Origin: Stercorarius parasiticus
Lineage: Eukaryota; Chordata; Aves; Charadriiformes; Stercorariidae
Reading direction: 5' to 3'
Assembly (NCBI GenBank): GCA_013396915.1
Contig: VWZL01002494.1
Coordinates: 188,849-252,848, forward strand
Length of the DNA stretch: 64,000 bases
This document shows positions 37,608-50,884 of the stretch, piece by piece (position 1 is the stretch's first letter; every line of letters starts with the position of its first letter). The position numbers were made by a program, and so were the translations under genes. The notes under the pieces are model-generated. The model was not told where the DNA came from. It saw only the letters and a program-made list of their open reading frames with translations, and made no database searches.

Positions 37608-40600
37608 TAATTTTTATTGTTTCTCTTCTCCATAGACTGAGAGATAGTGTGATGAGAAGGGAAGGAGTATGGAGAGCTTTAAAAATCTGGAAACCAAACT
37701 TCTTCCAGAGTCCAAAAATGCCTAAAGCATGGAGCCTATCTCCATAGCTCTCTTGGATAACCTGCATAGGGTGTTTGTGAACTAGAAAGAAAACCAAGCA
37801 TCAATAAGATAACCAATGTGTGTTTCATCGAATAAGCTCCCCACAGAAAATGCATCAAAAGAAATTAGGGTTTATATGTGTTTACTTATCTTTTCATCAC
37901 TCTATAAAGATTTTAATGTGGAAAAATACAATTAAGCCAATTCTATATTTGAGATCCGAAAAGCACAAATCTTTGGTTCTGAGCAAAAAGAGAATCTTTC
38001 ATTCCCTTCAGATGAATGTTTATTTACGTTATGTCTCTGGCCAAAAAAGAAAAAAAAAGTAAAATACAAAATAACTTTCTGGATCCTTTCACTCTACATT
38101 TACTGTTCTCCGAAAGCTGGCTGATAGCAATCCCATTATATAGCTGTTGCATATCTTATGACTTTAAATAATTGGAGGAATAAATTAATTCTGATTTTGC
38201 ACATACTCATGTCTATTGATGAGGCATATTTTCTTGTCTCTTTAGTTTCCAAATTGCTCGTAATTTTTTTTTAGATGGAGATAATCCAATGAAATTTTTG
38301 AGTGAAACATACAAGCCCATTTTTCATTAACTGATGATTTACAATGTTTGTTCAGATTCCTACAATAATTACTGTGATGAAACTCAAACAGAGGCAAATC
38401 ATATGCATTGAATCCAATAAAAAATCTTTTGAAAATATATTTGTACACTGTAACATTGATACTACAAATAACAAAGATCATTAGAGACAAAACTAATGTC
38501 TATTTAAGCTTAATTACATTTTTACTTGCATTCAGTTTGCCAATGCCCTCTCAACTTGAGTTTTGGTTTATACTAACATTTCACACATTTTAAGTAAAGT
38601 AAATGTAGCTTGAGACAGTTTTTATCATTGCATATTGCAGAACATAGAAATGATTTAAGCCAAATGATTTGCATTTTAGATTTGCCTTTCAAACATTCCT
38701 AATAGTCTGAATGCAATCAGATGTGGAACCATCACTTTGGATTCATTTCTGCTTATATTCAGTGCCAAAATACAGGCTATATGCTCATTAGTAATAAGAA
38801 TAGCTACAATTTTTGAGGTATATATGTCTCCCATTTTTGCATTCCCTTCCTGACCAGTTAGTCAAGTTTCTAAAAAATGGACCCTCTTTTCCTCTCCACA
38901 CTGGTATCTTCTGCTATCAGTCTTCAAGGCTGGACCTGGAAGGCAGATACTTACACAGTTCTTGGCTTTGATGGCAAAGCCAGCTTAAGAAGCTCCTGCT
39001 CCTCCTCTGGCCACTTGTCACTGCCATGACAGTTGTGTTAATGTTACTGTTTATAGGCTGTGTTACACACCATACTACCAAAAGGGTCCATCTTAAATAT
39101 AATCCAGAAGGTGGGTTGTTTTAATTGTTACAAGTTCCATTTTTTGTTCTACGTGTGTGGCCTCAGTAACAGCTGTACTGGCACAAAGGAGAGTGCAGAT
39201 GAAGTGTGGAAATAATGGGCTGGGTACAGGAAATTTTTAACTGTCTTTGAAGCAACCTACACCATGAGTCACAAGACTAACCTGTTCAGTCCATTATCAG
39301 GTTACGTAAAGCTTTGCAGACACTGTACCAATGCAATGTGCAATCTTAAAACCAACTTTTTAACATTCATTCAGGTTTTTGGTATTCAGGTTTTTGCATA
39401 AGAGCAAAGAATTGTACTAGAAAACATAGTACTAGAAGTGGCAGGACTTGGTATTTCCTTTATGGATTTTTTTTTTTTTACCTTTCTTTTTCTCCATTGA
39501 TTATTTATATAGTTATTAGCCAGAAGTCACATTTAAGCCTTCAGCTGTAAAAGTCCAAGTCCAAACAGAACTTTGAGAGCATTTGTTAGAGCATCATGCT
39601 CAGCTAGGTTAGGTTATATTTTTCAAGTAGGGGAAAGAATCCAGGTGGTGTTGGATGACTAGAGATAGCAGCGGACTGTTTTTTTCAGCTCTGAGTCTCT
39701 AATGCAAACTCTAAATAACCTGTCAAATAAACCCAACTTTAGCCAATTATTACAAACGCTGAAAATAATTGCAAAGATTTACACTAAAAATTATTTTGAC
39801 AGCAATGTAGTATGCATAGATCTATTAATTGGGAAAAGTACAATTTAAACAGTAATCCTTGAGAGCAGAATTCCGTGACATTTCAGGGCATCTAAGTATT
39901 TTCTTGGGAATTACCATTTAAAAACAGATTGGTTTGCTATGAGTAATTCCCTCTTTGTTGGCAACTACTCATTCAGTGGGTAGCACTTTTGATCTGCCTG
40001 TTGGCTGACAAGCAGTGTGTTACGACAAAGGCTTTTCAAGCAGGGTAAAAATCACTAACCACTGAATTGTAACAGAGAAGCTGACTACTGAGAAAAAGAG
40101 AGTGCTAAAAGATGCCACTAATGTGATTCCAGAGATGTTAAATTCTAAGGGACAGGAAAATTGCCTTATAAAACCTAGAAATAGGAACAGTCATTTTTAT
40201 GGATAAAAAGAATGATAGTGAGTCCACTAAATATTAATTACTCTTATGAACATATTATCATTCTCTTCATAAATTAACTCCAGCCATGTATTTATAGCTT
40301 TAGGTTTGTAGCTGCAAAAATATGGATTTTGACACTTATCAGATAGTAACCATGCTTCTGGAGAATATGATATGACTTTCTATACTAAAACAAATTCATT
40401 TGCAAAGAAACTGTAAAATAAATACACGGAAACAGAATAAAGCAATTTGGAAGAATTGAACAGTTTTATAAGAAACCCAACAAATAGAAACTAAACCTGT
40501 TTGAAAAAATGAACAAAGTTAAAACATGAACCAATACACAGTTTTAAATTACATGCACAAAATTAGTCCTAGGTATCCTTTAAATGCATACATGGAACAA

Positions 40601-42308
40601 ATTTATGTTTAGTATAAGCACTTTTATTTTTCCTTTAAAGAATGATCTCGAAAGTAAGGAGTTTAAACAGAGGGAATCATCCTAGCAAGAATAATTTTGC
40701 CTTAAAGAGAATATTTATTTGAAAGAAGAGAAAAAAATATTGCAAATAGTCTTTATGCCTTTTGAGATACTGTTGTATAACATAGCTTCTGTAGTATTAC
40801 CTATATTATTTTGATATTGCACACAAGAATATTAGCTTTATGTTATATTTTTCTTACTTCTGTAACTGTGTAGGCAGCAACAACAGATGACTGAACTATT
40901 TTACTGGGCCCCTTTCCCAAACAGTACAAGTTTTTGTCTCCTTTTAAACTGTTGACATACGTTCTCTTCCATAAAACCGGGGAACATGAAAATCTATAAC
41001 CTGAATATCCTTTTTACAACTATAGGATTTTTTTCCAACTTCCTCCATTCATCTGTGAACAATATTTCTGAACAACTCCTCATACTCAGAAGCATGCATT
41101 GTATTTAGATATGAGAGAGGATGGGATTAGGCACGCAATGCATTCTCCATTTCTTTTATTTCTTTGAAAAACAAACAGTAAAAAGCTGTTATTTGGTCTC
41201 AAATAATCCTCAAATATGTAGTCCTGTCTAATAGTGGATGAGCGTAAAGAAGGTGGCCCAACAAAGTCGTTGACGTCTGGAGGTTTTGTTTGCTTATATT
41301 ATGTATTTATTCATGTTAGAAGAGCTTTTTGAAATGTGCTGCTCAGTGATTTTCTGTCAACATGTTCATGAGTAGCACACAGTAGTATTTTTGTATCTCA
41401 GTAGCTCAGAAATCAGTAGTGGAAATATTCCAATGAGTTTTTTGATCCTGTCACTCTGAATGAAAAGATCTGCTCTCTACTGTGTAGTGTAACTACTGTG
41501 ACAGAATAATATCAGTTGATAAGGGCTGTCACTTTAAGCAGTCAGGACAGATATTTTTTATTTTTATTCTAAGCCTGGCAAGTTGCAGAACATCAAGTGA
41601 AAAACAGAGGGGGAGTAAAAGTAGCCTATGGTTCCTGAGAATACTCTCATTGTTATATTCATCTATTCTAGTGCTTGATCTTCATAGAAACAGTTTACTT
41701 TAATCAAAGAAAAACATTCAGTATTAGTTTGGTGTAAATGTAATCATTATGGTTATTAAGCAATATATTGATTAAATAGACAGTGTGAGTTAACATCACA
41801 GTTTTGACCTATCTGCTTCCTGCCTCCAAAGTATAATGTTGCAATAACATGATCTTTATTACAAACCACCTCATCCCATGATCTACTTCAGCATCTATTT
41901 TGTTATACAGGTCATTATTAAGTAAAAGGTCATTTTTAGATTCAGTGAAGTTTCTAGATGTGTACTTATTAGTTAATAGAGAACCAATATTTCTGTCATT
42001 TTTAGCTTGCCAAGACCTATCAGACTATCTGCAACAGTCACAGTGGTAGTGCATTTTTTGTCACTCTGAACCCTGAAGATATTTTATCTCGGTTACAGTA
42101 CGATACAGTTTTGTTACCATTCAGTTCGAAGGTAAAGATGTAATTAAAAATGCCTTGGTCTTCCTTTCAGACCATCCCTTGTAAATCTTACTTTAAAGTC
42201 TGTGGAATTATCTCCATAATATCTCTACCATAGAGGAGATTTAAACATCTCGCATCTGTGCTCGGCAAGAGGCACAGAGCATATCCTCCTGTAAGCTATG
42301 CTAATGTA
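37608..42308. other. Non-coding AT-rich DNA, no gene seen
   Basis: About 4.7 kb with no gene, RNA or repeat family that I recognise. Homopolymer T-runs (for example 39468-39479) and A-rich patches (38042-38059) are present. The short inverted repeat TGGCTTT...AAAGCCA around 38966-38985 has a 6-base loop and nothing around it suggests a function. Confidence 0.55.
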
Positions 42309-43590
42309 AACTATGCACATGGAAAATAAGGAGGTGATCAGTAATAGTGAACATGGCTTCACTAAAGGCAAATCGTGTCTAACAAATTTGGTGGCCTTCT
42401 ATGATAGCATTACAGTGTTGGTGGATAAGGGAAGAGCAACTGACATCATCTACCTGGACTTGTGCGAAGTTTTGGTCACTATCCCGCACAACATTCCTGT
42501 ATCTAAAATGGAGAGACATGGATGTGATGGATGGATGACTTGGTGGATAAGGAATTGGCTGGATGCTCAAAGAGTTGCAGTCAAAGGGTTGATGTCCAAG
42601 TGGAGACCAGTGATGAGTGGCATTCTTCAGGGGTCAGTACTGGGATGGGTGCTGTTTAACATCTTTGTCAACAACATGGACAGTGGGATTAAGTGCACCG
42701 TCAGCAGGTTTGCTGATAACACCAAACTGTGTGGTAGAGTTTGCACGCTGGAGGGAAGGGGTGCCATCCAGAGGGACCTGGACAGGCTTGTGAGGTGTGC
42801 CCGTGCTGGCGTTATGAAGTTCAACAAGGTCAAGTGAAATGTCCTGCACCTGGGTCATGGCAATCCCAGGCACAAATACAGGCTGGGTGAAGAATGGCTT
42901 GAGAGCAGCCCTGAGGAGAAGGACTTTTGGGTGTTGGTGGATGAGAAGGTCAACATGACCCAGCACTGTGTACTTGCAGGCCAGAAAGCCAACTGTACCC
43001 TGGGATGCATCAAAAGAAGCGTGGCCAGCAGGTCGAGGGAGGTGATTCTGCCCCTCCACTCCACTCTTGTGAGACCCCACCTGGAGTACTGTGCTCAGCT
43101 CTGGGGGCCCCAACATAAAGGACATGGACCTGTTGGAGTTAGTCCAGAAGAGGGCCACGAAGATGATCAGAGGGCTGGAGCACCTCTCCTATGAGGACAG
43201 GCTGAGAGAGTTGGGGTTGTTCAGCCTGGAGAAGAGAAGGCTCTGAGGAGACCTTATAGCAGCCTTTCAGTACTTAAAGGGAGCCTACAGGAAAGACGGG
43301 GAGGGACTCTTTATCAGGGAGTTCAGGGATAGGTTGAGGAGCAATGGTTTTTAACTGAAAGAGAGTAGATTAGATATTAGGAAGAAATTCTTTACTGTGA
43401 AGGTGGTGAGACCCTGGAACACGTTGCCCAGCGAAATTGTGGTTGCCCCATCCCTTGAAGTATTCAAGGCCAGGTTGGATGGGGTTTTGTGTAACCTGTG
43501 GGAGGTGTCCCTGCCCATGGCAGGGGGGGTTGGAACTAGATGATCTTTAAGGTCCCTTCCAACCCAAACCATTCTATGATTCTATGATTA
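42309..43590 (+). mobile_element. CR1 LINE, reverse transcriptase C-half plus 3' end
   Basis: A 1.28-kb 5'-truncated CR1 that starts inside the reverse transcriptase domain (SEHGFTKGKSCLTNLVAFYD). It runs through the palm motifs, the ORF2 tail and the 3' UTR, and ends in ATTCTATGATTCTATGATT at 43571-43589. Several changes kill the frame. The catalytic FADD box reads FADN at 42709-42720. A TGC to TGA change makes a stop at 42836-42838. A two-base deletion near 43107-43112 shifts the frame. A further TGA lies at 43244-43246 (CTC-TGA-GGAGACC). The same subfamily is found inverted at 13651-14100. Confidence 0.96.
42313..42837 (+). pseudogene. Broken CR1 reverse transcriptase fragment
   Basis: Open for 174 codons before the TGA stop. 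It contains the HGFTKGKSCLTNL block, a motif A-like YLDLCEVLVTIPH segment, WRPVMSGILQGSVLGWVLFN (the usual GVPQGSVLGP is altered to GILQGSVLGW), and the RFADNTKLCG box. The second catalytic Asp of FADD is changed to Asn, so even the surviving palm would be inactive. The frame downstream of the stop continues CR1 homology to about 43110. Confidence 0.88.
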
Positions 43591-46500
43591 TTTAAGAAAA
43601 AGGCCATATTAAGATTGAGCAAATTTTTATTATGGATATTAGATTCTCTGAAAATTTTGTGATAATGGTTTTACCTCAATTATACTGCTTATAATTGAGC
43701 CTGTTCAGAGTAGAATCTGATGGTTAAAAAAATAACTAGCATCTAAGAAGTGCTAATTTAGTTCCACACTACTACACAGACTTGCTGCATGACTTTGAGC
43801 AAGTTATTAAAACATCTTTGTTGAAAGTATTCAAGGCAGGTAGGGTAAGTTCACAATTGCAAAGTTGCCCACATTTTAATACTTTAAGACAGTACATTTT
43901 AACTCTGGATGTTTTATTAGCACGCAGTACCAGTAAGAGTGCATCTTCAACAGTTTTTTTTCTACTGTATTTAAGTATTCTTACATTGCATTTTGGGTAT
44001 CAGTTGTTTGAAGGGTTGAAAGGATTCTAATGTGTACACACACAATCTGGAAAAATAATTGGGTATTCCCCTCAGTGATTGGACTCTCTTCAGACTTTCT
44101 CTACTTAGTTTTCTTTAGTGGTTCTCAGTTTCTCTGGCTGGAATCTCTCTGAAGTCAACAGGTGTCCCTTTTTGGGTCTTCACATAAAGTATAATAAGGC
44201 TGTAAAAATCATAAAAGTTCACTTCAGTCTGAAGGGTGATGAAATAACCCACTGACATCCATTGAGGGCTATGAAATACAGAGATACCACCTTTGTAGTA
44301 ATGTTCCTCACCTATAAATTCTTGCAGACCAAAAAATATATCTGGGAACAGTAGTAATTCGTTTATATACCAATAACTATGCATCTAAGTCTTTCATTAG
44401 TTGCTTCTCAAGGCATCCAGCCTGAAAGTTAGGCAGAGCTCCAGCCTATGTAGTAATGACATGTGTGAGGAACATGTTCAACTCCTCACTATTTCAGGCA
44501 GCCAACTGTAAGTGCTGCAAGTTATGGACTGAAACTTTCCCTCTCCCTGGATTGTTGCTCCCTTCGTTCTACAGTGAAGCATCACACAGCTTTCCCAAAC
44601 ATTATCTATAGGTTCAAAAAAGGATGGGGGGAGGGAGGGGAAGAAAAAAAAGAAAGAAAAAGTCCTAGATGTCTCTTGGTTTTACTCAGTGTTCTTGCTT
44701 TTATGTTCTTATATCAGTTTCAGCCTGTCATCTTCTAGGATGTTATTCAAATGTTGGCAGCCATTTAAGAGTCCTTGTAGTGCGGAGATCTTATGGTTGT
44801 CCATAGTCCTGGATTGCCTTTTCTTTGATATTTCTTTCTATTACAGGATAACAGCATCAGCTATAATCTTGACTGTCTGACATTCATGTATTTTCTTAAA
44901 ATAATTTTACAAGTGGATTCATGTCCTGCAATATCTACTAAGAAGACATGAGGAAAATTGGCACATCATGTGTAAAATGTCAGAACACATTTAGTGTTGC
45001 AAGCATTGTGAATGATGTTGCCATGGATAAATCTGGAAGTAAGTCTCAATGTAGATTCTCAGTTTACTTAAAGGCTGTCTTGTTATTACAAGTCCACTGG
45101 TGAGTTCTGTGCTAATCTCAAGGGATGAAATGTGCTTCTTCCTTGCAGGCTTACTGACTTTTCTTTATCTGCTTTGTCTTTGCATTTTTACTGATTTACA
45201 ATGCAGCTTACCCTCCATGTGAGTTTACTGAGAAGATATATTCTCTCTATGTTCTATTAAAAAGCTGAACAGAAACTACAGTGATGTGCTCCCTCTTCCA
45301 GCACCTCTGTGTGTCAGCTGTTATAAACTCAGTGCCATAACATGTCTTGTTCTGTGAGTTTTTTACTGAAAGCCTGAATTCATCCACCCACCACAGAAAG
45401 GTTTTATTGTACATCCCCTAACCTTTGGTCACAATCTTCCAGGCTGTTAAAGCTTCGTATCATTGGGATTACTTTGCTGCTGGCTTTACAATGCAGCTGA
45501 AGAGAAACGGGTCATTGATCCAATAGCATGACTGTAAATATGGCAACTGGATGGTTGACAGCTTTTTTATTGAGTAGTGTGCATATTGGAAATGTCTGTG
45601 TCTGCTAGAGTCCCACTGCAGATACCCTCCTCTGCTGCAGGTGTGTAGTCTCTATTTACTTTATATGTTACACATTTTTTGCTGTCTTGCTCAGTTGCTG
45701 TGCATTCTTCCTTTTATGTTTTCTATTTCTTTCTATGTTCTTGACTGGGCTATCCATCCTGCCTCCCATATTCTTTTAAGTTTGACCTTAACTTTATACT
45801 AGTAGCTACAAATACTTATGCTTAGGCAGTAGAGTAGAGCAGATATATTTGAACTATTGTTAAACTTGCCAGCAATGAAGCTGAATAGGATAGAGGTTAT
45901 ACAGGCCTTAGCAGTTATCCAGATTCTCATGACATTTTTCAGGAGTGCATTGAGCTTTATGTTGTGGTGTTTTTATTGCTATGTCTCTCACTTAAATGTA
46001 ACTTTACTGCATCTGGTTTTTTGATCTTGGATGATTCAGTTGCACTTGTTTTTTTGGAGAAAGTTTGCTTGTTGTATCTAACTATTCTGTTAGATCTCTT
46101 TCTCAGAGCCATCACTCGTGTTAGCTGATATTATGAGTCGGTCTCTAATTAAGGAAGCTGTACCATTCCAGAAGTTCTATACAAAGGTTAGCTTTAACCA
46201 GTCTATTTCACCTTTTGCTTCTGGTTTTCAAGTGAAAAACTGCGTCTTATTCTCTTGAGGGTTGTATCACTCATTAAACACCTTTACCAGCTGTAAGTAT
46301 GGTTTTTCTGGTTTATTTCTCGCATCAGTCTTACTCATTTCTCATTGCTTTTTCAGAAATAGAAAAGGCTCTATCTTCGTTGACTTATCTTTATCTTTCA
46401 TGCTTAACTCTGCATTCAGACTAATTTCTTGCTACCATTTACAATGTTTTCCTTTCTTTCTTCCTTTTGAAATCTGGTTTATGCTCTAGTCTGAGTTCTG

Positions 46501-49395
46501 TTCTTTAGTCTGAGTTTCTAAATGCTGTGTAGTTTGACTTTTAATTATTTTTTTCTTTTAGTGTATCTCATTATTCATGGCTGTCAATACCATGTTTCAT
46601 GCATCGTGTGTTGGTTAATAACTACACCAAGCTAGTGTTTTTCTTTTTGGTGCATTTCTTTCCAAAATGTGGCTATTACAAACAATACTGTATATTCACT
46701 CAGTTTCACACTCTATCAACCTCTGCTCTTCCATGCAACTTCCATGCCATTAGTCAATGCTGATAAGGAAGAGAGGAAATGACTCCATGGAGTGAAGATG
46801 TATGGATTTTTACTTACTCCTTTGGACTGCTGGTGCCAAAGTTTCAGAAGATGGGAATAGTAATCAGCCTTTCGCATTGAGGAAATGAGTGAAGTACTTG
46901 GATACATAAAGCAAAGCTTCATATAAGCCCCCAAATCTGGAAAAGACTAAAAATTTATTTCATTAGAATCTGTTTGTTTTACAAATTAAAACTAAGTTCA
47001 GAAACATGGTATTTTTTTCACAAGTTTCTAGCTCAGAATGTCTGTTTCAGGATAATAGAAGTAGCCACTGTCTATACTGTTTTTCCTAAGATAAAAGTCA
47101 CAAATAGAAACATTAAGTGGAAATTTGTCCGAGAGAGACAAATGAATTTAATGTGTCTCACTGCCGTACTGGTTTGGGCTTAATTTAGGACTAAGCCTCA
47201 GCTCCATTCCACTTTATTCCATCTTATCTTTCCATTGACGGGGGAATTGCTGTACTTTATTGCAGACACAAGGTGTATCTAGCACCTCATGTACAAAATA
47301 TTTAATTATAGGGAGAATCAAAATAATTTAAAATGAAAGCAGATACTGAAACTGGAAGACAGCCAACATGTCTGGTCCTGCCATTTCCCGAATGAAAAGT
47401 GTTTGATGTGTATCTGTCTATCATTCTTTTTATTTTATCCTTTTTGTGTTAGTTCTTTTGATTCTTTCCGGATCAGTACAGACACGGATTCTGTAAATCC
47501 ATCCAAAGACTTGTTTTTAGCCAGTGTCTAAAGAAATAGACATGGGGTTGTTTTGTTTTTTTTTTCTGTCTCTAAACAGGAACTCAATGCAATATAACTA
47601 GTATTCATATTGAGTCTTCTTCCTATTGAATTCTCATCACATTGAATTTATCTAGAACTGATTCTTTTTGTACTCAAAGGTACACACATAACACTAACTT
47701 CAAGAGAAAACGGTTATCTCCACCTGCAGTGGCCCTGTTGTGCAAGGTATTGCAGAACATGCTTCTTTTCACCAGGTTTTTCTGATGACACCTGCAGTAT
47801 TTGTCACAACAAAGTGAAAAGAGGTAGAATATGCATTTTGATTGTCTTTCTTTTTGTGGGTATAAACACTGTCTTTAAACAGCATTTATAAGGAGCTTTT
47901 TTGCTTTCATTTAATTTCATAAGATTTTTTGATGAACCTGTTCACAAAGAATGCAAGGACAAACCTTTAAAATTGTTTTCATGTTTATAATGCAACTTTA
48001 TGTGAAGCTCTTTTTAGGCTCTGACAGTGTTTATTTCATTCTTGCTTTACAGCTTGAATTGGAAATGCTGAAATACCATAAACAGTCTTGGACAAATTTG
48101 ATATATTCATATCCAGACCTAGAGATTCAGTACACTCTTGACTGTAAACATGCTTCTCACTCTCCCAAATTACTGCTCTTCTGTTTAAGTACCAAAAAGG
48201 AGGACAATTCCTGTTCTACACTGCATCAAACACTTCATGCTCTAGCTTTCCACTTTCCCTTGTTCCCTTTATTTTGCATTGTCATATTCTTTGATATTTT
48301 GTTACACTCTGCTGCCCCAGCACTGATTGTTTCAACACCATCTTACTACGTCTCCTGTGTACAAAGGGCTTTGTACACAGCACGTTCTGGTCAGTATCTC
48401 TTAAAAGAAAAGCTCCCTCGACACGTTATTGCAGAATTTTGTTTTATATATTGTATACACTACAAAATATTACAATGATGGAATGCTGTTAGGAATGCCA
48501 GAGTTATGAAGATTTTTAGTTGAAATAAAGTTGGCAATGTTAAATGTAGAGTAAAAAGTTTAATACAAATGTATTTGTAATTCATGTTTTACAGCATATT
48601 GTAAGAAAGAAAAACAAATACATTTCCCCATTTTGAAATCTTTAGATTATCTGTTCAGAGATATGTTGGAATTAAAATATTTCCGTGCAACATGTCATTT
48701 CAATGAAGCAGCATTTTCTGATGGAATATGTTTCACTAAAAAAAAAATAAAATTAGCTTCCTCTAATTGTCACTGAATATAAAACCCTACTAAATCTAGT
48801 TTATGGGCCAGCATTATACCAGTCAAGTGGGTCAAGAGCATAGGTCATGCAATCTTAAATGCATGTTGAATCAAGCTGGATTTTTATAACAATTTTCTTA
48901 GCTATAATTTTAATCGAAGTAGTAGACAAAACAGATTGAAAATCATTTTGCCTGATACCCTTGGGGCTGGAAAATATTCTGTTAATGCTTCTGCTGAAAG
49001 TGTTATGGGAAATACTAACAAACTGAGGATTACCTCCACTGGTTTATGAAATGACATTTTTTATACAAAATTAATGTTACATTTCCTACATAGGCATGTA
49101 AATGTGCTTCTCTACCATGAAATATTCTGGTGGCCTGCCATCTTCCTTCCAGGACTGCTTTTCATTTTTTCCAAATGGAGTACTTCCAATACATTCTTTA
49201 CTACTCTGCAGATCACATAAATTCTGGGTGCCATCCCAAATAAGTATTGGCAACTAACGAAATAGTGCATTATTTAAATTGAAGGTTCTAGAGAAACTGT
49301 GGGGTTTGAGGTTTTTTATTTTGTTGTTTTTTTTTTTTTTTGTCTGACCTGGACTACTTCTAAAGATTCATGAAAAAATATTAATAATCATAATA
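43591..49395. other. Non-coding AT-rich DNA, no gene supported
   Basis: About 5.8 kb. A purine-rich tract at 44616-44662 includes G6-A-G3-A-G4. The longest non-repeat open frame of the window is at 47951-48478 (175 codons, ATG start). It is rich in F, L, Y and C, has a hydrophobic stretch near the end, and shows no motif I recognise. A near-perfect 26-bp palindrome lies within it at 48355-48380. A T/G-biased tract with a long T-run (49300-49343) precedes the next CR1. Confidence 0.5.
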
Positions 49396-50884
49396 ACCAT
49401 AATTTAAGGTGAAATGGTTACACCACTTAGACACCCACAAATCTATGGGGACGGATCATCAGTTCTTCCTAACTGGGGAGGTCCCAGTGGACCGGAATTT
49501 AGCAAGTGTGATGTCCATATACAAGAAGGGCACAAAGGACAATCTGGGGAACTACAGGACTGTCAGCCTGACCTCGATGCTGGGGAAGGTTGTGGAGCAG
49601 ACCATCTTGAGTGCCATCACATGGCACATACACGACAACCAGGTGATCAGGTCCAGTCAGCATGGCTTTGTGAAAGGCAGGTCCTGATTAACTAACCTGA
49701 TCTCCTTCTATGACAGGGTGAACCGCTCAGTGGATGAAGGAAAGGCTGTGCATGTTGGACTTCAGTAAAGTCTTTGACACTGTTTCCCACAGCATTCTGC
49801 TGGAGAAACTGGCTGCTCACGGCTTGGACAGGTGTACCGTTGGCTGGGTAAAAAACTGATTGTATGGCCAGTTGTGAATGCAGTTAAATCCAGTTGGTGG
49901 CCAGACACTAGTGGTGTTCTCCAGGACTCAGTATTGGGGTCTGTTTTCTTTAATATCTTTATCAATGATCTGGATGAGGGGATTGAGTGCACCATCAGTA
50001 AGTTTGCAGACGACACCAAGTTAGGTGGGAGTGCTGGACTGCTTGAAGGTAGAAAGGCTCTGCAGAGGGATCTGGACAGGGTGGATAAATGTACTGAGGT
50101 CAATTGTATGAGAGTCAACAAGGCCAAGTGCTGGATCCTGCACTTGGGTCACAGCAACCCCTGCAATGCCACAGGCTAGGGGAAGTGAGGTTGTAAAGCT
50201 GCCCGGTGGAAAACTACCTGAGGGTGTTGGTTGACAGCTGGCTGATGTGAGCCAGCAGTGTGCCCAGGTGGCCAAAAAGGCCAGTAACATCCTGGCTTGT
50301 ATTAGAAATAGTGTGGCCAGCAGGACTAGGGAAGTGATTGTCCCCCTGTACTCAGCACTGGTGAGGCCTCACCTTGAGTACTGTGTTCAGTTCTGGGCCC
50401 CTCGCCACAAAAAAGACATTGAGGTGCTGGAGCATGTCCAAAGGGCAATGAAACGAGTGAAGGGTCTAGAGAACAAGTCTTATGAGGAGTGGCTGAAGGA
50501 CCTGTGATTGTTTAGCCTGGAGAAAAGGAGGCTGAGAGGAGACCTTATGGCTCCCTACAACTACCTGAAAGGAGGTTGTAGCAAGGTGGGTGTTGGTCTC
50601 TTCTCCCAAGTAACAATTGATAGGACAAGAGGAAACAGCTTCAAGTTGAGCCAGGTGAGGTTTAGACTGAATATTAGGAAAAATTTCTTCACTGAAAAGG
50701 TTGGAAATCATTGGAAGAGGCTGCCCAGGGAAGTGGGTGAGTCACCATCCCTGGAGGTATTTAAAAGATGTGTAGAGATGGTGCTTAGGGACATGGTTTA
50801 GTGGTAGAATTGGTAGTGTTAGGTTAATGGTTGGACTCAATGATCTTAGGGGTCTTTCCCAACCTAAATGATTCTATGATTCTA
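49396..50884 (+). mobile_element. CR1 LINE, longest copy in the window, broken
   Basis: A 1.49-kb 5'-truncated CR1 that starts in the N-terminal part of the reverse transcriptase (ASVMSIYKKG-TKDNLGNYRTVSLTS-MLGKVVEQ). It runs to the 3' terminus AATGATTCTATGATTCTA at 50867-50884. Frame-breaking events are readable: a CAA to TAA stop at about 49691-49695, a deletion of roughly eight bases before motif A ([13 protein letters not shown] near 49757-49793), and further shifts near 50176-50246 and 50504. The FADD catalytic box is intact at 50003-50014. Its 3' UTR belongs to a different, older subfamily from 42309-43590. The exact 5' edge is uncertain by about 20 bp. Confidence 0.95.
49409..50801 (+). 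pseudogene. Disabled CR1 ORF2 (reverse transcriptase to C-terminus)
   Basis: The surviving pieces of one ORF2 lie in successive frames: 49409-49687 (palm N-terminal part, HGFVKGRS), 49832-50179 ([30 protein letters not shown]), 50247-50507 ([21 protein letters not shown]) and 50508-50801 ([13 protein letters not shown] to the C-terminus). No endonuclease domain is present. Stops and indels between the pieces mean that no functional enzyme can be made from this locus. Confidence 0.88.
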
